Shown piece after piece: positions 1 to 5,745 of a DNA stretch of 7,182 bases; position 1 is the first letter of the stretch; each line of letters begins with the position of its first letter. A program made the translations under genes and the position numbers. The notes beneath the pieces are model-generated. The model had not been told where the DNA came from and made no database searches. It was given only the letters and a program-made list of their open reading frames with translations. Source of the DNA: Cytophagaceae bacterium (GTDB lineage: Bacteria > Bacteroidota > Bacteroidia > Cytophagales > Spirosomataceae); the NCBI GenBank assembly GCA_947471105.1, contig CANIYB010000122.1:1-7182 (forward strand). The letters are read 5' to 3'.

Positions 1-327
1 AATATTTAGGGTTGATTCTGTTTTTGAGGCTAATTTTCCTAAAATGGTTTTTCCATCATTTAAAATTAATTCTACATAGAGTTCACCTTTTAGTTCAGAA
101 ACTTTTAGGATACTCGATTTTTGTAGGCTGATTTCCCCCAAAGTAAAATCTCGGAACAAAATAGACGATTCATTTTCACTGATTTTATTTCCAGTTAGAA
201 TAAACTGGTCTTTCAGAATGATGGAAAAATTTTGTTGGTTTGAGCCCTGAATAGTTCTGTTTGCCGTATTTTGGCCGTACACGAATGAGCTAAGCGCAAG
301 ACATACAATTAAAAAAATCGATTTCAT
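1..327 (-). CDS. Secreted protein of unknown function (N-terminal part, runs off the left edge)
   Basis: This reading frame starts at the ATG whose first base is 327 and stays open for 109 codons to the left edge, so only the N-terminus is visible. It begins with a clear signal peptide: MKS, a hydrophobic core IFLIVCLALSSFV, then YGQ, with the likely signal-peptidase cut between G18 and Q19. The mature part starts with an N/Q/T-rich stretch (about residues 19-33). It then alternates short hydrophobic and charged segments (FSIILKDQFILTG, LYVELILNDGKTILGKL), which looks like beta structure. I recognise no domain. The only nearby start-like element is AAAAGG just before the ATG. The gene diverges from alkB, with 62 bp between the two start codons, so both promoters must lie in a very short space. 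It is real rather than a chance frame because of the signal peptide and the codon usage shared with its neighbours. Its role is unknown; periplasmic or outer-surface location is inferred. Confidence 0.72.
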   Translation of the reverse strand, partial: MKSIFLIVCLALSSFVYGQNTANRTIQGSNQQNFSIILKDQFILTGNKISENESSILFRDFTLGEISLQKSSILKVSELKGELYVELILNDGKTILGKLASKTESTLNI

Positions 328-337
328 GGCCTTTTGT

Positions 338-371
338 TTTGTGATTAAAGGTACAATTTATTTTATATTTG
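338..371 (+). promoter_or_regulatory. Probable Bacteroidota-type promoter of alkB
   Basis: TTTG at 338-341 and TATATTTG at 364-371 match the Bacteroidota primary-sigma consensus (TTTG at about -33, TAnnTTTG at about -7), separated by 22 bp, within the usual 17-23. Transcription would begin a few bases after 371, leaving a leader of roughly 10-15 nt before the ATG at 390. The same box overlaps the in-frame TTG at 369, which argues against that codon as the start. A second TTTG at 333-336 gives a 27-bp spacer and is less likely. The match is seen directly; activity is inferred. Confidence 0.6.
346..353 (-). promoter_or_regulatory. Weak candidate -7 box for the leftmost secreted-protein gene
   Basis: Read on the minus strand this is TACCTTTA, one base short of TAnnTTTG. 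It lies 18 bp upstream of the ATG at 327, a leader spacing similar to that of alkB on the other strand. No TTTG is found 17-23 bp further upstream, so the call is weak. If true, it would lie between the two elements of the alkB promoter, and the two divergent promoters would occupy the same DNA. Confidence 0.22.
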
Positions 372-389
372 AAGCATATATCCCTACAT

Positions 390-1448
390 ATGAAAAATAT
401 ATTCTTGAGACCATTTCGTTACCTGAGTCCTTTTTTTATTTTCATATTGGCCATCATTGGTTTCAAGTCTCAGGGTATATTTTGTTGGCTCGTGCCGATT
501 TACATTTTTTTCTTGATCCCCATCTTAGAGTTGATCATGAAACCCGTCGACGAAAATGTGGGGGAAGAGGTGGAGGATCAAATCAGAAACGACAAATTTT
601 ATGATTGGATTTTGTATGTGGTTGTGCTTTTGCAATATGGCTGCCTATATCTTTTTCTTTCAAATATATCACAAAGTTCAGGATTTGATTTGATGGGCCA
701 AATAATTTCCATGGGGATTTTATGTGGGACTTTTGGGATTAATGTCGGTCATGAATTAGGGCATAGAAAATCTGTTTTTGAGCAGTTTTTGGCTAAGCTA
801 TTGCTGCTGACAAGTTTATATACACATTTTTTTATTGAGCATAATAAGGGACATCATGCGCATGTGGCAACGGAAGAGGATCCCAGTTCTGCTATTTTAG
901 GCCAGTCGATTTATTCTTTTTGGCCACAAACTGTTTTTGGAACTTATTTTAAAGCTTGGAAAATAAATCTAGCTGAGTTGAAAAAGAGGGGTTTAGGTTT
1001 TTTTAGTTTTCAAAATGAGATGTTACTTTTTACCTGCGCGCAGCTGATTTCAATTGCGATCATTGGATTTTATTTTGGTTTCAATACACTTAGTTTTTTC
1101 CTTGTTTCAGCCACTATAGGTGCTTTATTATTGGAAACGGTTAATTATATTGAGCATTATGGATTAAAACGAAAGCGCAATCCGAATGGAAATTTTGAGC
1201 GAGTTTTACCTAAGCATTCTTGGAATAGCAATCATCTATTGGGGCGTTTAATGCTCTTTGAATTGAGTCGGCATAGTGATCACCATTATTTAGCCTCTCG
1301 AAAATACCAAATCCTTCGGCATCATGATGATGCACCTCAAATGCCCACCGGGTATCCTGGAATGATTGTTTTGGCATTGTTTCCGCCTATTTGGTTCCGG
1401 GTGATGAATCGGCAAATAAAAAAGTATGAGTCTATTATTTCTGCTTAG
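390..1448 (+). CDS. alkB: Alkane 1-monooxygenase (AlkB, membrane non-haem di-iron)
   Basis: This 352-residue inner-membrane enzyme hydroxylates the terminal carbon of n-alkanes using O2 and electrons from rubredoxin. All family histidine motifs are present: HELGH (121-125), EHNKGHH (150-156), NYIEHYG (252-258) and RHSDHH (294-299). That gives the nine expected metal ligands H121, H125, H151, H155, H156, H256, H295, H298 and H299. The flanking text (AKLLLL..THFFIEHNKGHH, HSWNSNH, MPTGYPGMI..L..PP.W) also matches AlkB from memory of the Pseudomonas putida GPo1 enzyme. That match separates it from fatty-acid desaturases, which have different spacing. Hydrophobic segments lie near 11-28, 29-48, 73-91, 103-117, 132-148, 212-230 and 232-250, enough for the six-helix fold. 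It is about 50 residues shorter than GPo1 AlkB, with the loss at both termini and no break in the core. The ATG at 390 is preferred over the in-frame TTG at 369, because the TTG lies inside the likely -7 promoter box. The signature LQRHSDHH reads LSRHSDHH here. No rubredoxin or reductase gene is adjacent. Its 3' end overlaps the convergent DUF1080 gene by 14 bp. Confidence 0.95.
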   Translation: MKNIFLRPFRYLSPFFIFILAIIGFKSQGIFCWLVPIYIFFLIPILELIMKPVDENVGEEVEDQIRNDKFYDWILYVVVLLQYGCLYLFLSNISQSSGFDLMGQIISMGILCGTFGINVGHELGHRKSVFEQFLAKLLLLTSLYTHFFIEHNKGHHAHVATEEDPSSAILGQSIYSFWPQTVFGTYFKAWKINLAELKKRGLGFFSFQNEMLLFTCAQLISIAIIGFYFGFNTLSFFLVSATIGALLLETVNYIEHYGLKRKRNPNGNFERVLPKHSWNSNHLLGRLMLFELSRHSDHHYLASRKYQILRHHDDAPQMPTGYPGMIVLALFPPIWFRVMNRQIKKYESIISA

Positions 1449-2217
1449 ACATATCTAAAAGCTCGATATTTTTAAAGTCGATTTCTTGGCCTTCACTTTG
1501 TAAGGCTATAAAACCACTCTTTAATAATTGGCCATCAATTTTGAATGCCGGATTGAAACGATTGGCTACTCCGCCACCCATTTGAGGATTCGTATATTCC
1601 AGAACATTTTCTCCATTGATGATGTGCGTGACGAGAGAATCCCCTCGAACGATCAGTTCTGCATGAATCCACTGATCTCCATCATAGGTTTTTGAAGATG
1701 AATTAATGCAATGCCTAGGATCCACCCGACCTTGATATACGACATCGGTACCTGGAGAACACATATTTCCTGTGGGTCTTGGTTTCCCATCAGCCAGCAT
1801 GCCTAAAAATTGCATCTCAATGGAAATGGGCCAATCCTGCTCTTTAAGTATTGTTTTAGGATCTTGCGAGTGGAACATAAGACCAGAATTCCTTTCCGTA
1901 TAGGAGGGAGCATCTTTGCGCCAGATGCCGGTAAATCGATAATCTAATTTTAACTTATAATAAGAGTAGGGTGTATTGTAGAATAAATGTCCGTAGCGCT
2001 CATTGAACTTGTCATATTGATCATAACGTACTTTTATAATGCCATCTTCGACTCTAAATGTGTTTCCAAAGTTTTCGCCCACTTCATGGTGATGAATTTT
2101 GACGGTCCAATTTTTGATATTCTTCCCATTAAAAAGCTTGATCCATTTTTCTCTTTTGGGAGCGGAAAAGGATTGAGATGAAATGAATAGTAAGCATAAT
2201 AATGTTACATTCTTCAT
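1435..2217 (-). CDS. Secreted DUF1080 / 3-keto-disaccharide hydrolase-family protein
   Basis: This 260-residue protein belongs to the DUF1080 family (now named 3-keto-disaccharide hydrolase, PF06439), which has a concanavalin/LamG-like beta-sandwich fold. A signal peptide covers residues 1-19 (core VTLLCLLFISSQSFSA, cut before P20). Family landmarks follow in order: WIKLFNGKNIKNW (25-37), RNSGLMFHSQ (109-118), WPISIEMQFLG (129-139), the CSPGTDVV segment (153-160), WIHAELIVRGD (183-193), INGENVLEY (200-208) and a C-terminal GQLLKSGFIALQSEG / IDFKNIELL (229-254). C153 and C170 are well placed for a disulfide. Length and domain ends are normal for a single-domain member. Some family members hydrolyse 3-keto-glycosides made by partner oxidoreductases; others have no known activity, and no such oxidoreductase is in the window, so the substrate is open. 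It is the second gene of a minus-strand pair, 13 bp after the DUF1566 gene. It has no Shine-Dalgarno site (the leader ends AAATCAACCT). Its stop codon lies inside the end of alkB. Confidence 0.9.
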   Translation of the reverse strand: MKNVTLLCLLFISSQSFSAPKREKWIKLFNGKNIKNWTVKIHHHEVGENFGNTFRVEDGIIKVRYDQYDKFNERYGHLFYNTPYSYYKLKLDYRFTGIWRKDAPSYTERNSGLMFHSQDPKTILKEQDWPISIEMQFLGMLADGKPRPTGNMCSPGTDVVYQGRVDPRHCINSSSKTYDGDQWIHAELIVRGDSLVTHIINGENVLEYTNPQMGGGVANRFNPAFKIDGQLLKSGFIALQSEGQEIDFKNIELLDMSKQK

Positions 2218-2230
2218 AGGTTGATTTGGT

Positions 2231-2689
2231 TTAGAAGCTTCTTACAGCCATGATATTACATTTGAAATCTTTAAAATAACTGGATTGCATGCCTGTATTT
2301 AAGTTGTGCGTCCACGCATTGCCTTTGTCTATTTCTGTAGATGTCCAGTACCATGTGGATTTAAATATTCCGCCATTACCCAATTTTTTGAAATTTAATT
2401 TGGGATGGATAAGGTCAAATTCTTCTTTCGTCGGTAGTCGCCAATCATCAAATCCATTTGCATTTAAGTCCTCACATTTTTTCTTGGCTTCCTCGAAATC
2501 CCCTTTGCCGACAAGCTCCACCGTGGCGATAAGACCATGTCCGTTTTTTTCATAAATCAAATAACCACCTAATTTGATGGGCGGAGTTTTTTTTATGATA
2601 TCCTGTCCAAACATGCTTGTAGCTCCTAGCATTAAAGTAGCGTAAATAATAAAATGAAAGGTATTTTTAATGATTGATTGAACGGCCAT
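2231..2689 (-). CDS. Small secreted DUF1566 (Lcl C-terminal domain) protein
   Basis: This 152-residue protein has an N-terminal signal peptide (hydrophobic core FHFIIYATLMLGATSMFG, probable cut between G28 and Q29). It is followed by one DUF1566 domain (PF07603, Lcl C-terminal type), found in bacterial surface and secreted proteins and distantly resembling C-type-lectin/FGE-like folds. The family pattern is easy to see: GGYLIYEKNGHGLIA (41-55), a helix with C72, NGFDDWRLPTKEEF (78-91), YWTSTE (114-119), AWTHNLNTG (125-133), C144 and a final MAVRSF (147-152). The chain ends exactly at the VRSF end of the domain, so this is a complete stand-alone copy and not a fragment. C72 and C144 could form a disulfide. 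No enzymatic function is established for the family; binding to a surface or glycan is a guess. It is the promoter-proximal gene of a probable two-gene operon with the DUF1080 gene 13 bp downstream, and it diverges from the TPR gene. Confidence 0.88.
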   Translation of the reverse strand: MAVQSIIKNTFHFIIYATLMLGATSMFGQDIIKKTPPIKLGGYLIYEKNGHGLIATVELVGKGDFEEAKKKCEDLNANGFDDWRLPTKEEFDLIHPKLNFKKLGNGGIFKSTWYWTSTEIDKGNAWTHNLNTGMQSSYFKDFKCNIMAVRSF

Positions 2690-2712
2690 ATCTTGGTTTA
2701 TTTATTAATTTT

Positions 2713-2720
2713 CAAATTTA
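2713..2720 (-). promoter_or_regulatory. Probable -7 box of the DUF1566-DUF1080 operon
   Basis: On the minus strand the bases read TAAATTTG, an exact match to the Bacteroidota TAnnTTTG element. It sits 23 bp upstream of the ATG at 2689, which leaves a leader of about 15-20 nt. The -33 region at the right distance reads TTAATG rather than TTTG, so only half of the consensus is satisfied. The box is one arm of the inverted repeat at 2713-2730. Confidence 0.42.
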
Positions 2721-2730
2721 TGGAAATTTG
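2713..2730. repeat. Perfect 7-4-7 inverted repeat in the divergent spacer (possible operator)
   Basis: CAAATTT (2713-2719), a four-base centre ATGG (2720-2723) and AAATTTG (2724-2730) form a perfect dyad. It coincides with the likely -7 element of the minus-strand operon, and its right arm supplies a TTTG on the plus strand. That is where a repressor site would be expected. Being AT-rich it could also be a chance palindrome. No tract of T residues follows either arm, so it does not look like a terminator. Confidence 0.4.
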
Positions 2731-2836
2731 TGGCATTAATTAAAAATTAAATTCTGAAATAACCGTTTAATATCCGATTATAAATTGAAAATTATGTCGT
2801 ATTATTGTGTTAATCCTAATTTTTTTATTGGTTTTA

Positions 2837-5743
2837 ATGAGAAATAGTATTCCGTTTTTTAGATTAATCATATTTATATTTTTTATTACTTGTGGATCAG
2901 TTTTTGGTCAGCAAACTCAAAGTTCTACTGATCATTTAATTCATTATCGGCAAGGTAAATCCTTTTTTGAAGCTAGAAATTATTTGGCGGCCCAAGAGGC
3001 ATTTAGGACCTATCTATATGGTTTGACAGAAACGAATGCCGAAATGCTGAGTGAACAAATATCAGCTGAATACTTATTGTGCATGTGTTCGATTTATTCC
3101 ATGCGTCCTGAGGCTGAGGTGTTAGCCAATCGCTTTGTCGAAAGTTATCCTAAAAATCCATATTCTGCAGATTTGGTTCGTGATTTAGGGATCTATTTTT
3201 ATGAGGCGGGGGATTGGAAACGAGCCATTAAATATTTGTCTAAAGGTTCACTGACCAACATAGAATTTAAATTCAAATTAGCCGTTGCTTATTATCAAAT
3301 AGGCCAAAAAGATGAGGCGCATGGTATATTTAACCAAATTAAAGGCGAACCAGAGGAAGAATATTCCCAACCTGCTGCTTATTTTTCGGGTCTAATAAAT
3401 TTCAATAGTAAGCATTATGATTTGGCCATTGAGGACTTTAAATTTATTGAAGGGGAATCAATTTATGGTTTGGAAGCACCTAGGTGGATTACAAGTGCCT
3501 TGCTGAAACAAGAGAAGTTTACCGAACTTTTGGCTTATGCAAGCCCACTTTTGAAAAATCCAAATTCTAAAATCAAGCTTGATGATATTGGTTTGATGGT
3601 GGGTAATTTAAGGTTTCAACGAGAAGATTTCCAAGAGGCTTATCAGGTGTACCAACAATTATTCACGAGATACCCTGAGAGAATTACACGATTATTGACT
3701 TTTAAAAAAGCATTTTCATTATTTAAAATCAAGAATTTTAAAGAAGCAAAAACGGAGTTTGAGAAAATTGCTTTTGTTAAGGATTCATTGGGCCAACATG
3801 TCGAATATAATAAGGGCTTAGTTTTGGAAGCCTTAGATCAAAAAGAGGCTGCACTCAAATCCTTTGATTTAGTTAAATCTGTGAATTTTGATCCCTTAGT
3901 TACTCAAGATGCCTATCTTAAGAAAATTGGTATTTTAAATGATCAAAAGAAATTTACCGTTGCATTAACTGAAATTGATGAGTGCAACAAACGTTTCCCC
4001 AAAGGTAAAAACCTGAATGATTTATTGAAGTTGAGGATTTTTACGGTGAGCAATTGGGGTAACTTAGGGGCGATTGAGGCTTATCTTAAGCAAGCGAAAG
4101 GGCAGAATGCAGATGTTCAAGCTATTTATCAATCCTTGTTGTATGATAAGGCTAATCGAGCATATAAATCAAATGATTTGAATGAAGCCTTAACTGATTT
4201 TAAAAAATCGCTTAATTATCCAGTAAATTCTGAAATAGCTTCTTATGCCAAATATGGCCAAGGAGAAATTTTAGCGAAGACTAATCGAAATCCTGAGGCT
4301 GTCAAAGTTTATATGAATTTGCTTTCAGATATTTCATCAAATGCGGATTTGGATGGACTTAAGCAACGAGTTAGGTTAAGTTTAGCTCAGTCTTTTACGT
4401 ATATGTCGATGTATGAAAAAGCCCAACAATATTTTGTGGAATACGAAACAAACATCAAAGATTTAGCGACCAAATACAATACCTATTTAAATCTAGCTGA
4501 GGTTTCTGTGGCCGCAGGTAAATTAAACGAAGGAATTAAATATTTTGACTTAGCCAGCTCGATTTCGGCAGATAATAAATTTGAAATCATTACGCGTAAG
4601 GCTTCCATTTTGTATGACCTAAGAAAATATAAAGAGGCTTCCTTAGAATATGAAAAGCTATTGAAATTGGGTAAAACAGGTGAAATAGCAGATTTTAATA
4701 CTTATCGCTATTATGATTGTCTTTTCAGATTGCAAACAAATGAGGCCTATGCTAAAGTCATTAAAGGGCTGTATGAATTAGTTAATCGACCGAATTTGGA
4801 ACAGGCTCTTTTGATAAAATCATTGATGGTGAAGGGGCAATCCTATGAAAATACCGGTCAGTTTTTTGCGGCGGCTGATGATTATAGGCGAATAGTAACT
4901 GAATTTCCTAAAGATCCAGCGGCCAAAGATGCGATTGTGGGCCTGCGTGAAATGTTAAACAGAACAAATCGTTCGCTTGAATTCATTGCTATTTCCGAAA
5001 AATTTGAATTGGCTAATCCAGAAGATGAAGATAATGCGGATCGAAGTTTTGAAAATGTTCGTTTAAGTTTTAATTCAAAACGATATAAAGAAGTAACCCT
5101 TTTAGGACAAAAATTTTTAACAAAATATCCAAAATTTGAAAGCGTGGTTCAGGCTAATTTTTATTTGGCTGAATCTCATTTCCAATTAAAAAATTATGCT
5201 CAGTCGACGGAGCTTTATAAAAAAGTACTGAGAAGTTCTGTTGACTCACTCTTTTCAATATCTAGCACGGGCATTATGAAAGGATATTTAAAAATGGGTT
5301 ATTTAGATTCTGCGGCAAATCATTTCGTTCAATTGCCCACAAAAGATTCTTTGGTTTTAGCTGCATACACGGAGGAAATAGCTAAGGGTTATGAATTGAA
5401 AGGGGATAAGCAAAAAGAATCCCAATGGTTAGTTGAGACGACAAAATTTGACTCATTTTCCAAAGGAGCATTAGCTTCCTTACGCCTCGCAACCATGTTG
5501 TCGAATGATTCCAAATACAAAGAATCGAATGATCATATTAGGTTAAATTTTGTGGATAAGGCTGGTCGCTATTATGATGCGGAAGCCTCGGTGGTAGGGA
5601 AAGCCTTTTTATTATTGGCAGATAATTTCGCCAATTTAAAAAACATGGCACAAAGCAAAGCGATCTTATCTAGTTTGATTGAAAGCTCTAGCGATGCAGA
5701 GATTAAAAAGCAGGCCAAAGTTAAATTACAAGCATTAAAATAA
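2837..5743 (+). CDS. Large exported tetratricopeptide-repeat (TPR) protein
   Basis: This 968-residue protein begins with a signal peptide: RNSIPFFR, core LIIFIFFITCGSV, then FGQ, cut probably before Q25. There is no lipobox, since the only cysteine in the signal (C19) is not at a cleavage site. The rest is almost entirely helical TPR-type repeats from about residue 37 to about 950. I can pick out roughly seventeen units by their G/A-Y-F-A-P spacing. Examples are GKSFFEARNYLAAQEAF (near 39-56), SGLINFNSKHYDLAIEDF (near 184-201), NKGLVLEALDQKEAALKSF (near 325-343) and LADNFANLKNMAQSKAIL (near 926-943). Several units end in YP or FP, as in YfiO/BamD-like and TPR_6 repeats. Such superhelices are scaffolds for protein partners and carry no catalytic site. 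The in-frame GTG at 2807 would add ten residues (LILIFLLVL) ahead of a normal signal peptide, so the ATG is preferred. The stop is 2 bp before the barrel gene, implying one transcript and a shared job at the periplasmic face of the outer membrane. The specific function is unknown. Confidence 0.92.
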   Translation: MRNSIPFFRLIIFIFFITCGSVFGQQTQSSTDHLIHYRQGKSFFEARNYLAAQEAFRTYLYGLTETNAEMLSEQISAEYLLCMCSIYSMRPEAEVLANRFVESYPKNPYSADLVRDLGIYFYEAGDWKRAIKYLSKGSLTNIEFKFKLAVAYYQIGQKDEAHGIFNQIKGEPEEEYSQPAAYFSGLINFNSKHYDLAIEDFKFIEGESIYGLEAPRWITSALLKQEKFTELLAYASPLLKNPNSKIKLDDIGLMVGNLRFQREDFQEAYQVYQQLFTRYPERITRLLTFKKAFSLFKIKNFKEAKTEFEKIAFVKDSLGQHVEYNKGLVLEALDQKEAALKSFDLVKSVNFDPLVTQDAYLKKIGILNDQKKFTVALTEIDECNKRFPKGKNLNDLLKLRIFTVSNWGNLGAIEAYLKQAKGQNADVQAIYQSLLYDKANRAYKSNDLNEALTDFKKSLNYPVNSEIASYAKYGQGEILAKTNRNPEAVKVYMNLLSDISSNADLDGLKQRVRLSLAQSFTYMSMYEKAQQYFVEYETNIKDLATKYNTYLNLAEVSVAAGKLNEGIKYFDLASSISADNKFEIITRKASILYDLRKYKEASLEYEKLLKLGKTGEIADFNTYRYYDCLFRLQTNEAYAKVIKGLYELVNRPNLEQALLIKSLMVKGQSYENTGQFFAAADDYRRIVTEFPKDPAAKDAIVGLREMLNRTNRSLEFIAISEKFELANPEDEDNADRSFENVRLSFNSKRYKEVTLLGQKFLTKYPKFESVVQANFYLAESHFQLKNYAQSTELYKKVLRSSVDSLFSISSTGIMKGYLKMGYLDSAANHFVQLPTKDSLVLAAYTEEIAKGYELKGDKQKESQWLVETTKFDSFSKGALASLRLATMLSNDSKYKESNDHIRLNFVDKAGRYYDAEASVVGKAFLLLADNFANLKNMAQSKAILSSLIESSSDAEIKKQAKVKLQALK

Positions 5744-5745
5744 GG

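Larger units (their letters stand above)
2690..2836. promoter_or_regulatory. AT-rich divergent intergenic region holding both promoters
   Basis: These 147 bp separate the start of the minus-strand DUF1566-DUF1080 pair from the ATG of the TPR gene. They are strongly A+T-rich, hold no gene that I can support and no RNA gene. For the plus strand the best promoter guess is TATTATTG at 2800-2807, one base off TAnnTTTG. The nearest upstream TTG (2785-2787) is only 12 bp away, so the assignment is poor. A second weak option pairs TTTG at 2727-2730 with AAATTCTG at 2749-2756. The minus-strand promoter and the inverted repeat are listed separately. Confidence 0.5.

Noticed and set aside
369..389. TTG as the start of alkB, giving seven extra residues (MKHISLH)
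   Set aside because: The TTG lies inside the TATATTTG promoter box (364-371), and the ATG at 390 gives a normal leader; the transcript would probably not include the TTG.
326..604. 92-codon open frame on the plus strand inside the start of alkB
   Set aside because: It overlaps alkB in another frame, encodes low-complexity arginine/glycine-rich text at its end, and has no domain.
390..1448. Membrane fatty-acid desaturase instead of alkane hydroxylase
   Set aside because: The histidine motifs HELGH, EHNKGHH, NYIEHYG and RHSDHH with HSWNSNH are those of AlkB; desaturases have different boxes and lack the NYIEHYG segment.
1443..1462. Small hairpin GC-TTAGA-CATA-TCTAA-GC at the alkB/DUF1080 junction as a bidirectional terminator
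   Set aside because: The perfect stem is only 5 bp and A/T-rich, the outer GC pairs need a two-base bulge, and no T run follows directly on either strand.
1987..2555. Plus-strand open frames of 64 and 88 codons opposite the DUF1080 and DUF1566 genes
   Set aside because: Both are antisense shadows of minus-strand genes that show family motifs and signal peptides.
2807..2836. GTG as the start of the TPR gene, adding ten hydrophobic residues
   Set aside because: The extension places a hydrophobic run in front of a signal peptide that already has its own charged n-region (MRNSIPFFR); the ATG at 2837 gives a standard signal.
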